Part shown: positions 1-11,099 of the stretch, one piece after another
How positions within the stretch are numbered: position 1 is the first letter of the stretch
Layout of the letters: each line of letters begins with the position of its first letter
Source: Xanthomonas sacchari
GTDB taxonomy: Bacteria; Pseudomonadota; Gammaproteobacteria; Xanthomonadales; Xanthomonadaceae
Reading direction: 5' to 3'
Length of the DNA stretch: 64,000 nucleotides
NCBI RefSeq assembly: GCF_024266585.1
Contig: NZ_CP100647.1
Location: 849,001 to 913,000, forward strand
Notes under the pieces: generated by a model
The model's database searches: none
The model's input: only the letters and a program-made list of their open reading frames with translations
Told to the model about the DNA's origin: nothing
Made by a program: the position numbers and the translations under genes

Positions 1-954
1 CAGGTGCAGCTGCAGCACGCCGACGGCCGCCGCGAGGAACTGCGCGCGCGGTCGCTGGTCAATGCCGCCGGGCCGTGGGCGGTGCAGTTCCTGGACGAGG
101 TGGCGCACGTCGGCCACGACCACGCGCTGCGCCTGGTCAAGGGCAGCCACATCGTGGTGCCGCGGCTGTTCGAGCACGACCACGCCTACATCTTCCAGCA
201 GCCGGACCGGCGCATCGTCTTCGCCATCCCCTACGAGCAGGACTACACCCTGATCGGCACCACCGACGTCGACTACCGCGCCGACCCGGCCGCGCCGCGC
301 ATCGACGGCGAGGAGACGCGCTATCTGTGCGAGGCGGCCAACCGTTACTTCCGCAAGCAGATCGCGCCGGACGACGTGGTGTGGAGCTACAGCGGCGTGC
401 GCCCGCTGCTCGACGACGAGGAGGACAACGCCGCCGAGGTCACCCGCGACTATCTGCTGGAGCTGGATGCGCGCGACGGCGCCGCCCTGCTCAACGTGTT
501 CGGCGGCAAGCTCACCACCTACCGCAAGCTGGCCGAGGAGGCCGTGAACCGGCTCACCGCGCATGCCGGGCGCAAGGCGCCGGCCTGGACCGCGCATGGC
601 GCGCCGCTGCCCGGCGGCGAGCGCAGCGACATCGCCGCGCTGGCGCGCGAACTGCGCGCGACGCGGCCGTGGCTGGCCGAGGCCACCGCGCAGCGGCTGG
701 CGCGCAACTACGGCACCCGCGCGCAGACGCTGCTGGGCGATGCGGCCGCGCTGCAGGACCTGGGCCAGCACTTCGGCGCCGACCTGTACCAGGCCGAGGT
801 CGACTACCTGCGCCAGCACGAGTGGGTGGTGGAGGCCGAGGACCTGCTGTGGCGCCGCAGCAAGCTCGGCCTGCGCGTGGACGCCGCCGGCCGCGAGCGC
901 CTGGTCGCCTACCTGCAGCAGGCGCCGGCCACCCTGGCCGCGGCACCGGCATGA
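1..954 (+). CDS. glpD: Glycerol-3-phosphate dehydrogenase, C-terminal part (cut by window start)
   Basis: The frame is open from base 1, so the start codon and the N-terminal FAD-binding fold lie outside the window; the GTG at base 4 is not the real start. The visible 317 residues carry the typical GlpD run: NAAGPW near the beginning, a KGSHIVVP segment, SGVRPLL, and GGKLTTYRKLAEEA before a helical C-terminal domain. The enzyme oxidises sn-glycerol 3-phosphate to dihydroxyacetone phosphate at the inner membrane and passes electrons to quinone. It is followed in the same direction by glpF and glpK, so this is a glycerol-use cluster. Family assignment is firm; only the missing N-terminus limits it. 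Confidence 0.93.
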   Translation, partial: QVQLQHADGRREELRARSLVNAAGPWAVQFLDEVAHVGHDHALRLVKGSHIVVPRLFEHDHAYIFQQPDRRIVFAIPYEQDYTLIGTTDVDYRADPAAPRIDGEETRYLCEAANRYFRKQIAPDDVVWSYSGVRPLLDDEEDNAAEVTRDYLLELDARDGAALLNVFGGKLTTYRKLAEEAVNRLTAHAGRKAPAWTAHGAPLPGGERSDIAALARELRATRPWLAEATAQRLARNYGTRAQTLLGDAAALQDLGQHFGADLYQAEVDYLRQHEWVVEAEDLLWRRSKLGLRVDAAGRERLVAYLQQAPATLAAAPA

Positions 955-960
955 GCAAAA

Positions 961-991
961 CGCCGCCGCCGGCCCGGTTCGGGCGGCGGCG
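961..991. other. GC-only hairpin between glpD and glpF
   Basis: Ten bases of CGCCGCCGCC are followed, after a short GGCCCGGTTCG-type loop, by the perfect complement. No T-run follows, so this is not a standard Rho-independent terminator. It could slow transcription or protect the 3' end of the glpD message. It lies 7 bases after the glpD stop. Confidence 0.3.
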
Positions 992-1117
992 GCGCGTGCA
1001 CAATCGCGCTGCGCCCGGCCCTCGCCGCGGCGCAGGAACAACCTGGACGCAACCGTGGAGGGTGGCAGGCATGGGTGGATCGACAGCGGCAACGACGGCG
1101 GGCCGGGAGGCACGGGC

Positions 1118-3539
<2,422 letters not shown>

Positions 3540-3713
3540 GGCGGTCGCGCAGTGCAGTCGGGGGCTGCGTCTGCTCCTTTTTGCATCTGCCGGCCGAGGC
3601 GTTGTTCGTCGCTGCGACTGCCGAAGGCGGCAGTCGCCGCACCGAACCTGGTGGGCGTCAACGGTGATGCAGCCGCGACAAGCGAAACCGAAAGCCGACG
3701 GATGCCTTCCGTC

Positions 3714-3737
3714 GTCGGGACTGAAGTCCCTCCCACA
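3714..3737. repeat. Family C palindromic repeat in the 343-bp gap after glpK
   Basis: One GTCGGGACTGAAGTCCC hairpin with the CTCCCACA tail lies in the non-coding stretch 3540-3882. The same motif recurs at 10532, 30905 and throughout the array at 46.5-47.6 kb. Nothing else recognisable was seen in this gap. Confidence 0.7.
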
Positions 3738-3882
3738 AGGGCGCCTTTCCCACAAGGGTGTCCTGCCCCTTCCCTGTGCGAGCGGCTTCGGCCGCGCCGG
3801 GCGCTTTCGCGAAAGGCCGCTCGCCGTCGTTCCAACGCCGCTGCGGCCGAGCCTGCGCGCACTCCCGGTAACGGCGAAGGAT

Positions 3883-4101
3883 TCAGACGTACTGCGTCGG
3901 TCCGCGCGGCCCCGGCACCGGCGCGTCGACGCCGCCGACCGGGTCCTGGATCGGCGGGATGGTCGGATCGGTCGGCTGGTCGGGGATCGGGTCGATCGGC
4001 CGATCCGGGGTTGGGTCCACACCGGGGTTCGGCACCTGGCCCGGCACTTCGTTCGGCGGCTGCTGCGGATCCTGGCCGGGATTGGGGGATTGCATGTGCA
4101 T
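3883..4101 (-). CDS. Small proline-rich hypothetical protein
   Basis: The 72-residue product starts MHMQSPNPGQDPQQPP and continues as degenerate P-x-x-D-P repeats with many Pro, Asp, Gln and Gly and almost no hydrophobic residues, so it is probably disordered. No signal peptide or known domain is seen. GGAG lies about seven bases before the ATG at 4101, which supports this start over the longer upstream frame. It is convergent with glpK and divergent from the HAD gene. Function is not recognised. The strongly biased, regular composition argues that this is a real reading frame rather than a GC-rich artefact. Confidence 0.5.
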   Translation of the reverse strand: MHMQSPNPGQDPQQPPNEVPGQVPNPGVDPTPDRPIDPIPDQPTDPTIPPIQDPVGGVDAPVPGPRGPTQYV

Positions 4102-4338
4102 GGGCGTCTCCGTGCGATGAGGGTCCAGCGTGCGCGTTGGGCCGGCGGTTGCGGGTGAAGCGCACGCCAACGGCGGATGAAAGGCGTTCCGATCCGCGCA
4201 CGCGGCTTTCAACGATCAGGCCGGTAACGCCGGACTGTCGACGCGGGAGATGATCGAGCACAACCTGCGCGCGCTGCCCGAACCGGCCCGATGGAAGCCG
4301 CTGGTGCGGATGCCGGCGCTCCGGCATGCTGGCGCCGC

Positions 4339-5007
4339 ATGCACCGCTACGATCTGGTCATCTTCGATTTCGACGGCACCCTGGCCGACTCGTTTCCTTG
4401 GTTCCTGGCGACCATCAACGGCGTCGCCGACGAATTCGGTTTCCGCCGCTTCGACGTCGAGCGGCTGGACGAAATCCGCAGCCTGAGCGCACGCGCGCTG
4501 ATGGCGCGCAGCGGCCTGCGCTGGTGGCGGGTGCCGGCGGTGGCGCAACGCATGCGCGCGCTGATGAGCGCGCAGATCGAGCGCATTGCGCTGTTCGACG
4601 GCGTCGCCGAGCTGCTGGCGCACCTGGCGCAGGCCGGCGTGCACTTGGCCCTGGTCACGTCCAACAGCCGCGCCAACGTCGAGCGCGTGCTTGGCCCCGC
4701 GCTGCTCGCGCAGTTCCGCGACGTGCGCTGCGGCGCGGCGGTGCTGGGCAAGCGGCGCAAGCTGCGCGCCAGCCTGCGCGCCTGCGGCATCCCCGCCGCG
4801 CGGGCGCTGTGCGTGGGCGACGAGATCCGCGATGCCGAGGCCGCGCGCCAGGCCGGCATCGCCTTCGCCGGCGTCGCCTGGGGCTATACCTTGCCGGCCG
4901 CGCTGCAGCCGCAGACGCCGCTGCCGTTGCTGCAGCGGCCGGCCGCGCTGTTGGCGCTGGTGCTGCCGCCCGAACGCCGAGCAGGCGATTGCTGCGCTGC
5001 AGGTTGA
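4339..5007 (+). CDS. HAD-superfamily hydrolase, phosphoglycolate-phosphatase-like
   Basis: The 222-residue protein opens with the haloacid dehalogenase motif I, FDFDGTLADS (nucleophile Asp10, acid/base Asp12). Motif II is LVTSN near residue 110, and the end of the fold has VGDEIRDAEAARQAG with the Mg-binding acidic pair. The cap region suggests the Gph/PGP-like subfamily, which cleaves phosphate from small metabolites; the substrate cannot be told. The ATG at 4339 is preferred because homology begins at the next residues; an in-frame start 48 bases upstream adds nothing family-like. It is transcribed alone, ahead of the fucose cluster. Confidence 0.85.
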   Translation: MHRYDLVIFDFDGTLADSFPWFLATINGVADEFGFRRFDVERLDEIRSLSARALMARSGLRWWRVPAVAQRMRALMSAQIERIALFDGVAELLAHLAQAGVHLALVTSNSRANVERVLGPALLAQFRDVRCGAAVLGKRRKLRASLRACGIPAARALCVGDEIRDAEAARQAGIAFAGVAWGYTLPAALQPQTPLPLLQRPAALLALVLPPERRAGDCCAAG

Positions 5008-5199
5008 TTGTTCACTTGTGATTGCTATATTCATAGGCGAACAGTCGCGGCGCCCATTGCCATCCTGGGCGTGCATGCTGCGGCCATAACTCATCGCGCC
5101 CGATCCCGGGCAGAGGCGTGCCATGTGCAATCCCAGTCGCCACCGTCCCTCGCGCGTCCGCGGGCGACCTGCGGTGCGGCCCATCCTGGGAGTTCGCGC

Positions 5200-6231
5200 A
5201 TGGCGTTGAGCCCGGCCACCGATGCCGCCACCGCTTCACGTGCGCTGGGTGCCAGCGGTGTGTCCCTGTCCGCGCTGGGCTTCGGCGCCGCACCGATCGG
5301 CAACCTGTACGCCGAGGTGGACGACGCGGTGGCCCTGGCCGCGGTGGCCGACGCCTATGCCGCCGGCATTCGCCATTTCGATACCGCGCCGTACTACGGC
5401 TATGGGCTGAGTGAGCAACGCCTGGGGCAGGGCCTGCGCGGGCTGCCGCGCGCCAGCTACACGCTCTCGACCAAGGTCGGGCGCTGCGTCTACGACGATG
5501 CCGCGGCGGCGCCAGGGCGCGAGGGCTTTGCCGTCGCCGGGCGCCGCGCCGAGTTCGACTACAGCCGCGACGGCGTGCTGCGCGCGTTCGAGTCCAGCCT
5601 GCAACGGCTCGGCACCGATCACATCGACGTGCTGCTGCTGCACGACATCGGCCGCCTGACCCACGGCGAGCGCCATCCGGCGCTGCTGCGGCAGGCGCTG
5701 GACGAGGCCTTGCCGACGATGGCCGCGCTGAAGGCGCAGGGCGCGTGCCGGGCGATCGGTATCGGCGTCAACGAGGAAGACGTGGCGTTGGAACTGATGC
5801 CGCTGTTCCCGCTCGACTGCGTGATGCTGGCCGGCCGCTACACCCTGCTCGAACAGCACGCTGCGCAGCGGATCATGGCGCAGGCGCTGCAGCGGCGGAT
5901 CGGCATCCTGGTCGCCGGGCCGTACAGCTCCGGCCTGCTCAGCGATGCGCGCGGGCCGGGCGACACCTACAACTACGCGCCGGTGGATCCAGCCACGCTG
6001 CAGCACGCGCAAGCCCTGTTCGCGGCCTGCGCGGCGCACGGCGTGGACGTGGGCGCGGCGGCGCTGCAGTTCCCGCTGGCCCATCCGGCGGTGAGCGCGG
6101 TGGTCGCCGGCATGCGTACGCCGGCGGAAGCGGCCAGCGCCGCCACGCGCCTGCGCGCGTCGATTCCCGCGGCGCTGTGGCGCCAGTTGCGCGACGACGG
6201 GCTGCTGCGCGCACCGGTGCCGACGCCGTGA
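5200..6231 (+). CDS. Aldo-keto reductase, probable L-fucose dehydrogenase
   Basis: The 343-residue protein belongs to the aldo-keto reductase family. The catalytic set is visible: Asp61 and Tyr66 in HFDTAPYYGYG, Lys92 in LSTKVG and His148 in LLLHDIG. In the X. campestris L-fucose pathway such an enzyme oxidises L-fucose with NAD(P)+ to L-fucono-1,5-lactone; the role here is inferred from the neighbours, which supply every later step. GGGAG precedes the ATG at 5200. The stop codon overlaps the GTG start of the lactonase gene (GTGA), so the two are translationally coupled. It is the first gene of the forward fucose operon. Confidence 0.88.
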   Translation: MALSPATDAATASRALGASGVSLSALGFGAAPIGNLYAEVDDAVALAAVADAYAAGIRHFDTAPYYGYGLSEQRLGQGLRGLPRASYTLSTKVGRCVYDDAAAAPGREGFAVAGRRAEFDYSRDGVLRAFESSLQRLGTDHIDVLLLHDIGRLTHGERHPALLRQALDEALPTMAALKAQGACRAIGIGVNEEDVALELMPLFPLDCVMLAGRYTLLEQHAAQRIMAQALQRRIGILVAGPYSSGLLSDARGPGDTYNYAPVDPATLQHAQALFAACAAHGVDVGAAALQFPLAHPAVSAVVAGMRTPAEAASAATRLRASIPAALWRQLRDDGLLRAPVPTP

Positions 6232-7886
6232 ACACGATCGACGCCCATGTGCATTTCTGGCGCCTGGCGCGTGGCGACTATGCCTGGCTGACGCCGGCGC
6301 TGGGCGTGCTGTACCGCGATTACCTGCCCGAGGATCTGGCCGCGACGCTGGACGCGCAGGGCGTGACCGCGTTGGTGGCGGTGCAGGCGGCGCAGAGCGA
6401 AGCGGAAACGCGCTACCTGCTGCAGTTGGCGCGGACCGAGCCGCGCATTGCCGGCGTGGTCGGCTGGGTGGATTTCGCGGCCGCCGACGTCGCCGCGCGC
6501 ATCGCCGCGCTGTGCGCCGACGGCGCGGGCCTGCTCAAGGGCCTGCGGCCGATGGTGCAGGACCTGGCCGATCCGCAGTGGCTGGCGCGGCCGCAGCTGG
6601 ATGCGGCCTTCGACGCGCTGCTGCAGCACGACCTGGCCTTCGACGCGCTGGTACGCCCGCTGCACCTGCCGGCGTTGCTGGCGCGCTTGCAGCGCCACCC
6701 GCAGCTGCGCGTGGTGTTGGACCACGCGGCCAAGCCGGCTATCGGCGGCGCCGGTTTCCAGGCCTGGGCCGATGGCGTGGCACAGTTGGCGCAGCATCCC
6801 AACGTGGTGTGCAAGCTGTCCGGCCTGCTCACCGAACTGCCGGCCGCGGCCGGCATCGACGATGCCGTGCTGGCGCCCTACGTGGCGCAGCTGTTCGCCT
6901 GCTTCGGCGCGCAGCGGCTGCTGTGGGGTAGCGACTGGCCGGTGCTGACCCAGCGCGCCGACTACGCCGCCTGGATGGCGCTGGCGCAGGCCTGGGTCGC
7001 GCAGCATGCCGCCGGCGCGGCCGAAGCGGTGTTCGCCGGCAATGCGCGGCGCGTGTATCGCCTGTCCGATCCGATTCCTTCCCCCCAACCAGGAGTCCCG
7101 CCCCATGACCACGTTCGCGTCCACTTCCGGGAGCCGCGCATGAGCGGCCGTCTGCAAGGCAAGCGCTGCCTGATCACCGCCGCCGGCGCCGGCATCGGCC
7201 GCGAGAGCGCACTGGCCTGCGCGCGCGAGGGCGCGCAGGTGCTGGCCACCGACATCGACGCCGCCGCGCTGCAGGCCCTGGCCGCCGAGGCCGATGGCAT
7301 CGTCACGCAGACGCTGGACGTCACCGACGCCGCCGCGATCCAGGCGCTGGTGGCGGCGCAGCCGACCTTCGACGTGCTGTTCAACTGCGCCGGCTACGTG
7401 CACCAGGGCAGCATCCTCGACTGCGATACGGCGGCCTGGAAGCGCTCGTTCGCGATCAACGTCGATGCGATGTACTACCTGTGCCAGGCGGTGCTGCCGG
7501 GCATGCTCGCGCAGGGCCGTGGCAGCATCGTCAACATGTCCTCGGTGGCGTCCAGCATCAAGGGCGTGCCGAACCGTTTCGCCTACGGCGTGACCAAGGC
7601 GGCGGTGATCGGCCTGAGCAAGGCCATCGCTGCCGACTACGTGGCCAAGGGCATCCGCTGCAACGCGATCTGCCCCGGCACGATCAAGACGCCGTCGCTG
7701 GGCGAGCGGGTCAAGGCGCTGGGCGGCGACGAGCAGGCGGTATGGAAGAGCTTCACCGACCGCCAGCCGATGGGCCGCCTGGGCGACCCGCGCGAGATCG
7801 CGCAACTGGTGGTGTACCTGGCCTCGGACGAGTCCTCGTTCACCACCGGCCAGACCCACATCATCGACGGCGGCTGGTCGAACTGA
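6228..7886 (+). CDS. Amidohydrolase (L-fuconolactonase) read in frame into an SDR dehydrogenase
   Basis: From the GTG at 6228 the frame is open for 552 residues. Residues 1 to about 282 are a TIM-barrel amidohydrolase: metal motif DAHVHFW (His7, His9), CKLSGL, and LLWGSDWPVL near the end. It should open L-fuconolactone to L-fuconate. After a linker of about 22 residues rich in Pro and His (residues 283-304) the frame runs without a stop into a complete short-chain dehydrogenase. These two activities belong to different steps of the same pathway. Either the product is a natural fusion, or the lactonase has lost its stop codon, with the SDR still made from its own start at 7140. A sequencing slip in the CCTTCCCCCC run at 7077-7086 is the third possibility. 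Confidence 0.75.
   Translation: MNTIDAHVHFWRLARGDYAWLTPALGVLYRDYLPEDLAATLDAQGVTALVAVQAAQSEAETRYLLQLARTEPRIAGVVGWVDFAAADVAARIAALCADGAGLLKGLRPMVQDLADPQWLARPQLDAAFDALLQHDLAFDALVRPLHLPALLARLQRHPQLRVVLDHAAKPAIGGAGFQAWADGVAQLAQHPNVVCKLSGLLTELPAAAGIDDAVLAPYVAQLFACFGAQRLLWGSDWPVLTQRADYAAWMALAQAWVAQHAAGAAEAVFAGNARRVYRLSDPIPSPQPGVPPHDHVRVHFREPRMSGRLQGKRCLITAAGAGIGRESALACAREGAQVLATDIDAAALQALAAEADGIVTQTLDVTDAAAIQALVAAQPTFDVLFNCAGYVHQGSILDCDTAAWKRSFAINVDAMYYLCQAVLPGMLAQGRGSIVNMSSVASSIKGVPNRFAYGVTKAAVIGLSKAIAADYVAKGIRCNAICPGTIKTPSLGERVKALGGDEQAVWKSFTDRQPMGRLGDPREIAQLVVYLASDESSFTTGQTHIIDGGWSN
7105..7143 (+). CDS. Twelve-codon mini-ORF bridging the lactonase and the SDR start
   Basis: An AGGAG at 7091-7095 stands nine bases before ATG 7105. 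The frame, one of the two alternatives to the fused reading, encodes MTTFASTSGSRA and stops at TGA 7141-7143, overlapping the SDR ATG at 7140 as ATGA. It may be a coupling leader that loads ribosomes for the dehydrogenase, or the remnant of an older SDR N-terminus. Only the sequence arrangement supports it. Confidence 0.3.
   Translation: MTTFASTSGSRA
7140..7886 (+). CDS. SDR-family 2-keto-3-deoxy-L-fuconate dehydrogenase (internal start of the fused frame)
   Basis: Starting at ATG 7140, with GGGAG just upstream, this would be a normal-length 248-residue short-chain dehydrogenase. The NAD-binding motif is TAAGAGIGRE (residues 13-22), NCAG follows at 82-85, and the active site shows Ser135, Tyr149 and Lys153 (YGVTK). 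The C-terminus ends in the usual TGQTHIIDGGWSN. In the Xanthomonas fucose pathway this enzyme oxidises 2-keto-3-deoxy-L-fuconate to 2,4-diketo-3-deoxy-L-fuconate. The separate ribosome-binding site suggests it can be made on its own even though its frame is continuous with the lactonase. Confidence 0.8.
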   Translation: MSGRLQGKRCLITAAGAGIGRESALACAREGAQVLATDIDAAALQALAAEADGIVTQTLDVTDAAAIQALVAAQPTFDVLFNCAGYVHQGSILDCDTAAWKRSFAINVDAMYYLCQAVLPGMLAQGRGSIVNMSSVASSIKGVPNRFAYGVTKAAVIGLSKAIAADYVAKGIRCNAICPGTIKTPSLGERVKALGGDEQAVWKSFTDRQPMGRLGDPREIAQLVVYLASDESSFTTGQTHIIDGGWSN

Positions 7887-7920
7887 CCGCGCCTTCCCCC
7901 TTCCCCACAGAGGACTTCCC

Positions 7921-8778
7921 ATGAAACTGCTGCGTTACGGCGAACCCGGCCACGAACGCCCGGCCCTGCTCGATGCCGACGGCCACCTGCGCGACCTCTC
8001 GGCGGTGATCGACGACGTCGCCGGCGAGCATCTCACCGCCGCCGGCCTGGCCAAATTGCGCGCGCTCGACCCGGCCACGCTGCCGCGGGTGGACGGCGCG
8101 GTGCGCTACGGCGCTGCCGTGGGCCGCGTCGGCAAGTTCATCTGCGTCGGGCTGAACTACGCCGACCACGCCGCCGAATCGGGCATGGCGGTGCCGGAGA
8201 TGCCGGTGCTGTTCATGAAGGCCACCAGCGCGATCAGCGGCCCCAACGACACGGTGACGATCCCGCGCGGCTCGCTCAAGACCGACTGGGAAGTGGAACT
8301 GGGCGTGGTGATCGGCGATACCGCACGCGACGTGTCAGTGGAGGAGGCGCTGTCGCACGTCGCCGGCTATGCGGTGATCAACGACCTGTCCGAGCGCGCG
8401 TTCCAGCTCGAGCATGGCGGGCAGTGGGTGAAGGGCAAGAGCTGCGACGGCTTCGGCCCGATCGGCCCGTGGCTGGTCACCGCCGACGAGGTGCCGGATC
8501 CGCAGAACCTGTCGATGTGGCTGGAGGTCAACGGCCACCGCTACCAGAACGGCAGCACCCGCACGATGGTGTTCGGCGTGGCCGAGCTGGTCAGCCATAT
8601 CAGCCGCTACATGACGCTGCTCCCGGGCGATGTGATCAGCACCGGCACGCCGCCGGGCGTGGGCCTGGGGCAGAAGCCGCCGGTGTACCTGAAGCCGGGC
8701 GACGTGATGGCGCTGGGCATCGAAGGCCTGGGCGAGCAACGCCAGGCCGTCGTCGCGCATCCGCGCGACGCGGCGTAA
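7921..8778 (+). CDS. FAH-family hydrolase, probable 2,4-diketo-3-deoxy-L-fuconate hydrolase
   Basis: The 285-residue protein has the fumarylacetoacetase C-terminal fold: [16 protein letters not shown], then [23 protein letters not shown] with its metal-binding acidic residues, and a closing STGTPPGVG. In the fucose pathway it cleaves 2,4-diketo-3-deoxy-L-fuconate to pyruvate and lactate. AGAGGA lies before the ATG at 7921, 34 bp after the dehydrogenase stop. The substrate is inferred from the gene order; the family itself is clear. Confidence 0.88.
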   Translation: MKLLRYGEPGHERPALLDADGHLRDLSAVIDDVAGEHLTAAGLAKLRALDPATLPRVDGAVRYGAAVGRVGKFICVGLNYADHAAESGMAVPEMPVLFMKATSAISGPNDTVTIPRGSLKTDWEVELGVVIGDTARDVSVEEALSHVAGYAVINDLSERAFQLEHGGQWVKGKSCDGFGPIGPWLVTADEVPDPQNLSMWLEVNGHRYQNGSTRTMVFGVAELVSHISRYMTLLPGDVISTGTPPGVGLGQKPPVYLKPGDVMALGIEGLGEQRQAVVAHPRDAA

Positions 8779-8780
8779 AG

Positions 8781-8975
8781 CCCCTCTCCCCTCGGGAGAG
8801 GGGTGGGGGTGAGGGGACGGGGCGAAGCCACCTCGCGATCCACCCGGAGGTGGCCTGCGCTAGCGCAGGAGCGGCACGCCCGCGTGCTCTTGCTTCGTTC
8901 TTGTTTTTGCAGGGTCGGCTGCCGTCGTGCACTCCCGCACCCTCACCCCCACCCCTCTCCCGGGGGGAGAGGGGC
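8781..8975. repeat. Inverted pair of family B hairpins inside the fucose operon
   Basis: CCCTCTCCC..GGGAGAGGGG followed by TGGGGGTGAGGG lies at 8781-8817, and its mirror image lies at 8940-8975. About 120 bp of non-coding sequence separate them. The pair fills most of the 248-bp gap between the FAH hydrolase gene and fuconate dehydratase and looks like a small inserted cassette. It could act as a processing or attenuation site within the operon message. Confidence 0.7.
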
Positions 8976-9026
8976 TGTATCACCACTTTTTTTGACTTTC
9001 CTACCGCTTCACCGACCAGGATCCCC

Positions 9027-10346
9027 ATGAGCAAAATCGTCGCGCTCGAGACCTTCGACGTCCGTTTTCCCACCTCGCGCGAACTGGACGGTTCCGATGC
9101 GATGAATCCGGATCCGGACTATTCGGCCGCCTATCTGCGCCTGTGCACCGACGCCGACGACGGCCTGGCCGGCTACGGGCTGGCGTTCACCATCGGCCGC
9201 GGCAACGACGTGCAGAGCGCGGCGGTGGCGGCGCTGGCGCACCATGTGGTGGGGCGCGACGTGGACGCGGTGATCGGCGACCTGGGCGGTTTCGCGCGCA
9301 GCCTCACCGACGACTCGCAACTGCGCTGGCTGGGGCCGGAGAAGGGCGTGATGCACATGGCCATCGGCGCCGTGGTCAACGCCGCCTGGGACATGGCCGC
9401 GCGCCGCGCCGGCAAGCCGCTGTGGCGTTTCATCGCCGAGCTGTCGCCGGAACAGCTGGTGGCCGCGATCGACTTCCGCTACCTCAGCGACGCGCTGACC
9501 CCGGACGAGGCGCTGGCCATGCTGCGCGACGCCGAACCGCTGCGCGCCGAGCGCATCCAGACCCTGCTCGCACAGGGCTATCCGGCCTACACTACCTCGC
9601 CGGGCTGGCTCGGCTATTCCGACGAGAAGCTGGTGCGCCTGGCCAAGGAAGCGGTGGCCGACGGCTTCCGCACGATCAAGCTCAAGGTCGGCGCCAACGT
9701 GGAGGACGACATCCGCCGTTGCCGCCTGGCGCGCGCGGCGATCGGCCCGGGCATCGCCATGGCGGTGGATGCCAACCAGCGCTGGGACGTGGCCCCGGCG
9801 ATCGCCTGGATGCGCCAGCTGGCCGAATTCGACATCGCCTGGATCGAGGAGCCGACCAGCCCCGACGACGTGCTCGGCCACGCCGCGATCCGCCGCGGCA
9901 TCGCGCCGGTGCCGGTGTCCACCGGCGAGCACACCCAGAACCGGGTGGTGTTCAAGCAGTTGCTGCAGGCCGGCGCGGTGGACCTGATCCAGATCGACGC
10001 CGCGCGCGTGGGCGGCGTCAACGAGAACCTGGCGATCCTGCTGCTGGCGGCCAAGTTTGGCGTGCGCGTGTTCCCGCATGCCGGCGGCGTGGGCCTGTGC
10101 GAGCTGGTGCAGCACCTGGCGATGGCCGATTTCGTCGCCATCGCCGGCCAGATGGAAGACCGCGCGATCGAATTCGTCGACCACCTGCACCAGCACTTCG
10201 TCGATCCGGTGCGGATCGCGCACGGCCGCTACCTGGCACCGACGGCGCCGGGCTTCTCGGCCGAGATGCATCCCACCTCGGTCAGCGAATTCCTGTATCC
10301 GGATGGCCCGTTCTGGAGTGCGGACCTGGCGGCGCAGGGCGCCTGA
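9027..10346 (+). CDS. L-fuconate dehydratase (enolase superfamily)
   Basis: The 439-residue protein removes water from L-fuconate to give 2-keto-3-deoxy-L-fuconate. It carries the catalytic and metal residues at positions that I recall for the characterised X. campestris enzyme: Lys218 and Lys220 (KLK), Asp248, Glu274 and Glu301 as Mg2+ ligands, Asp324 with His351 as the acid/base dyad, and Glu382. Homology begins at ATG 9027 ([20 protein letters not shown]). The long upstream extension of the frame runs through repeat sequence and the previous gene and is not coding. It is the last forward gene of the fucose cluster and converges on the mutarotase gene. Confidence 0.95.
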   Translation: MSKIVALETFDVRFPTSRELDGSDAMNPDPDYSAAYLRLCTDADDGLAGYGLAFTIGRGNDVQSAAVAALAHHVVGRDVDAVIGDLGGFARSLTDDSQLRWLGPEKGVMHMAIGAVVNAAWDMAARRAGKPLWRFIAELSPEQLVAAIDFRYLSDALTPDEALAMLRDAEPLRAERIQTLLAQGYPAYTTSPGWLGYSDEKLVRLAKEAVADGFRTIKLKVGANVEDDIRRCRLARAAIGPGIAMAVDANQRWDVAPAIAWMRQLAEFDIAWIEEPTSPDDVLGHAAIRRGIAPVPVSTGEHTQNRVVFKQLLQAGAVDLIQIDAARVGGVNENLAILLLAAKFGVRVFPHAGGVGLCELVQHLAMADFVAIAGQMEDRAIEFVDHLHQHFVDPVRIAHGRYLAPTAPGFSAEMHPTSVSEFLYPDGPFWSADLAAQGA

Positions 10347-10418
10347 CGCCAACGGCATTGGTGCGCTTCCGCCGAAGGAAGCGCACCGGTTGCGGTGCAT
10401 GCCGGTTGCGGTGCACCG

Positions 10419-10648
10419 GTCGCGGCTGAAGCCGCTCCTGCAACGGCGGCGCTAGCGATCCTGGATCGCTCCTTGTGGGAGCGACTTCAGTCGCGACGCA
10501 TGAACCTGTGAAGGCACCGGCTTCGGCAGCAGTCGGGACTGAAGTCCCTCCCACAAAAGCCACATAGCATCCGGCGTGCCTGCCGCGACCTCTGCAACCG
10601 CACCTGCGGCACTCTCTGGAACTGTAGGAGCGGCTTCACAGCCGCGAC
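10419..10648. repeat. Repeat cluster in the 375-bp gap after fuconate dehydratase
   Basis: Family A half-elements lie at 10419-10442 and 10623-10648. A related GTGGGAGCGACTTCAGTCGC copy lies at about 10475-10495 and a family C element at 10532-10555. No gene is visible in 10347-10721, the convergent junction between the forward fucose operon and the reverse permease operon. Confidence 0.75.
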
Positions 10649-10721
10649 GAGCGAAGCGACAAACCAACCGGTCTCGCCTGCAGTCAACACCGACCCTCTA
10701 CCACACGCCCACGCAATACCC

Positions 10722-11096
10722 TCAGCCTGCGCCCTTGCGCTCCTGCGCGGCCAGCGCCGCCTGCAGCGAAAAGATCTGCAGCGCCTCGCGCCATTTCTCG
10801 CCGGGCGCCGAGCCGGGCAACGGTTTCTGGAAGCGCCACATCAACTCTTCCCAGGCCTGCACGCGTGGGTCCGCCGCGTCGGCGGCGGCCTTGGCCGCGG
10901 GCGAATAGTCCTCGTCCACGTCCATCAGCATCACCAGGCGGTCGCCGCAGCGGTGGATGTCCAGCTCGCGGATGCCGGCCGCGCGCAGCGAGGCGACGAT
11001 CTCCGGCCACACCGTGTCGGGACGGTGCCAGCGCTCGTATTCGGCGATCAGCGCCGGGTCGTCGTGCAGGTCCAGCAGGTAGCAATGGCGCGGCAT
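10722..11096 (-). CDS. L-rhamnose/L-fucose mutarotase-family protein
   Basis: The 124-residue protein matches the RhaM-like mutarotase family: MPRHCYLLDLHDDPALIAEYERWHRP near the start, AGIRELDIHRCGDRLVML in the middle and a C-terminal WEELMWRFQ. Members interconvert alpha and beta anomers of 6-deoxy sugars; here L-fucose is the likely substrate because fucP is immediately upstream. The start lies 3 bp after the fucP stop, so the two genes form a tight operon that delivers the right anomer to the aldo-keto reductase. The exact sugar is inference. Confidence 0.85.
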   Translation of the reverse strand: MPRHCYLLDLHDDPALIAEYERWHRPDTVWPEIVASLRAAGIRELDIHRCGDRLVMLMDVDEDYSPAAKAAADAADPRVQAWEELMWRFQKPLPGSAPGEKWREALQIFSLQAALAAQERKGAG

Positions 11097-11099
11097 GGC

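Noticed and set aside
961-991. Terminator after glpD
   Set aside because: The hairpin is strong but no T-run follows in either direction, so it is listed only as a hairpin.
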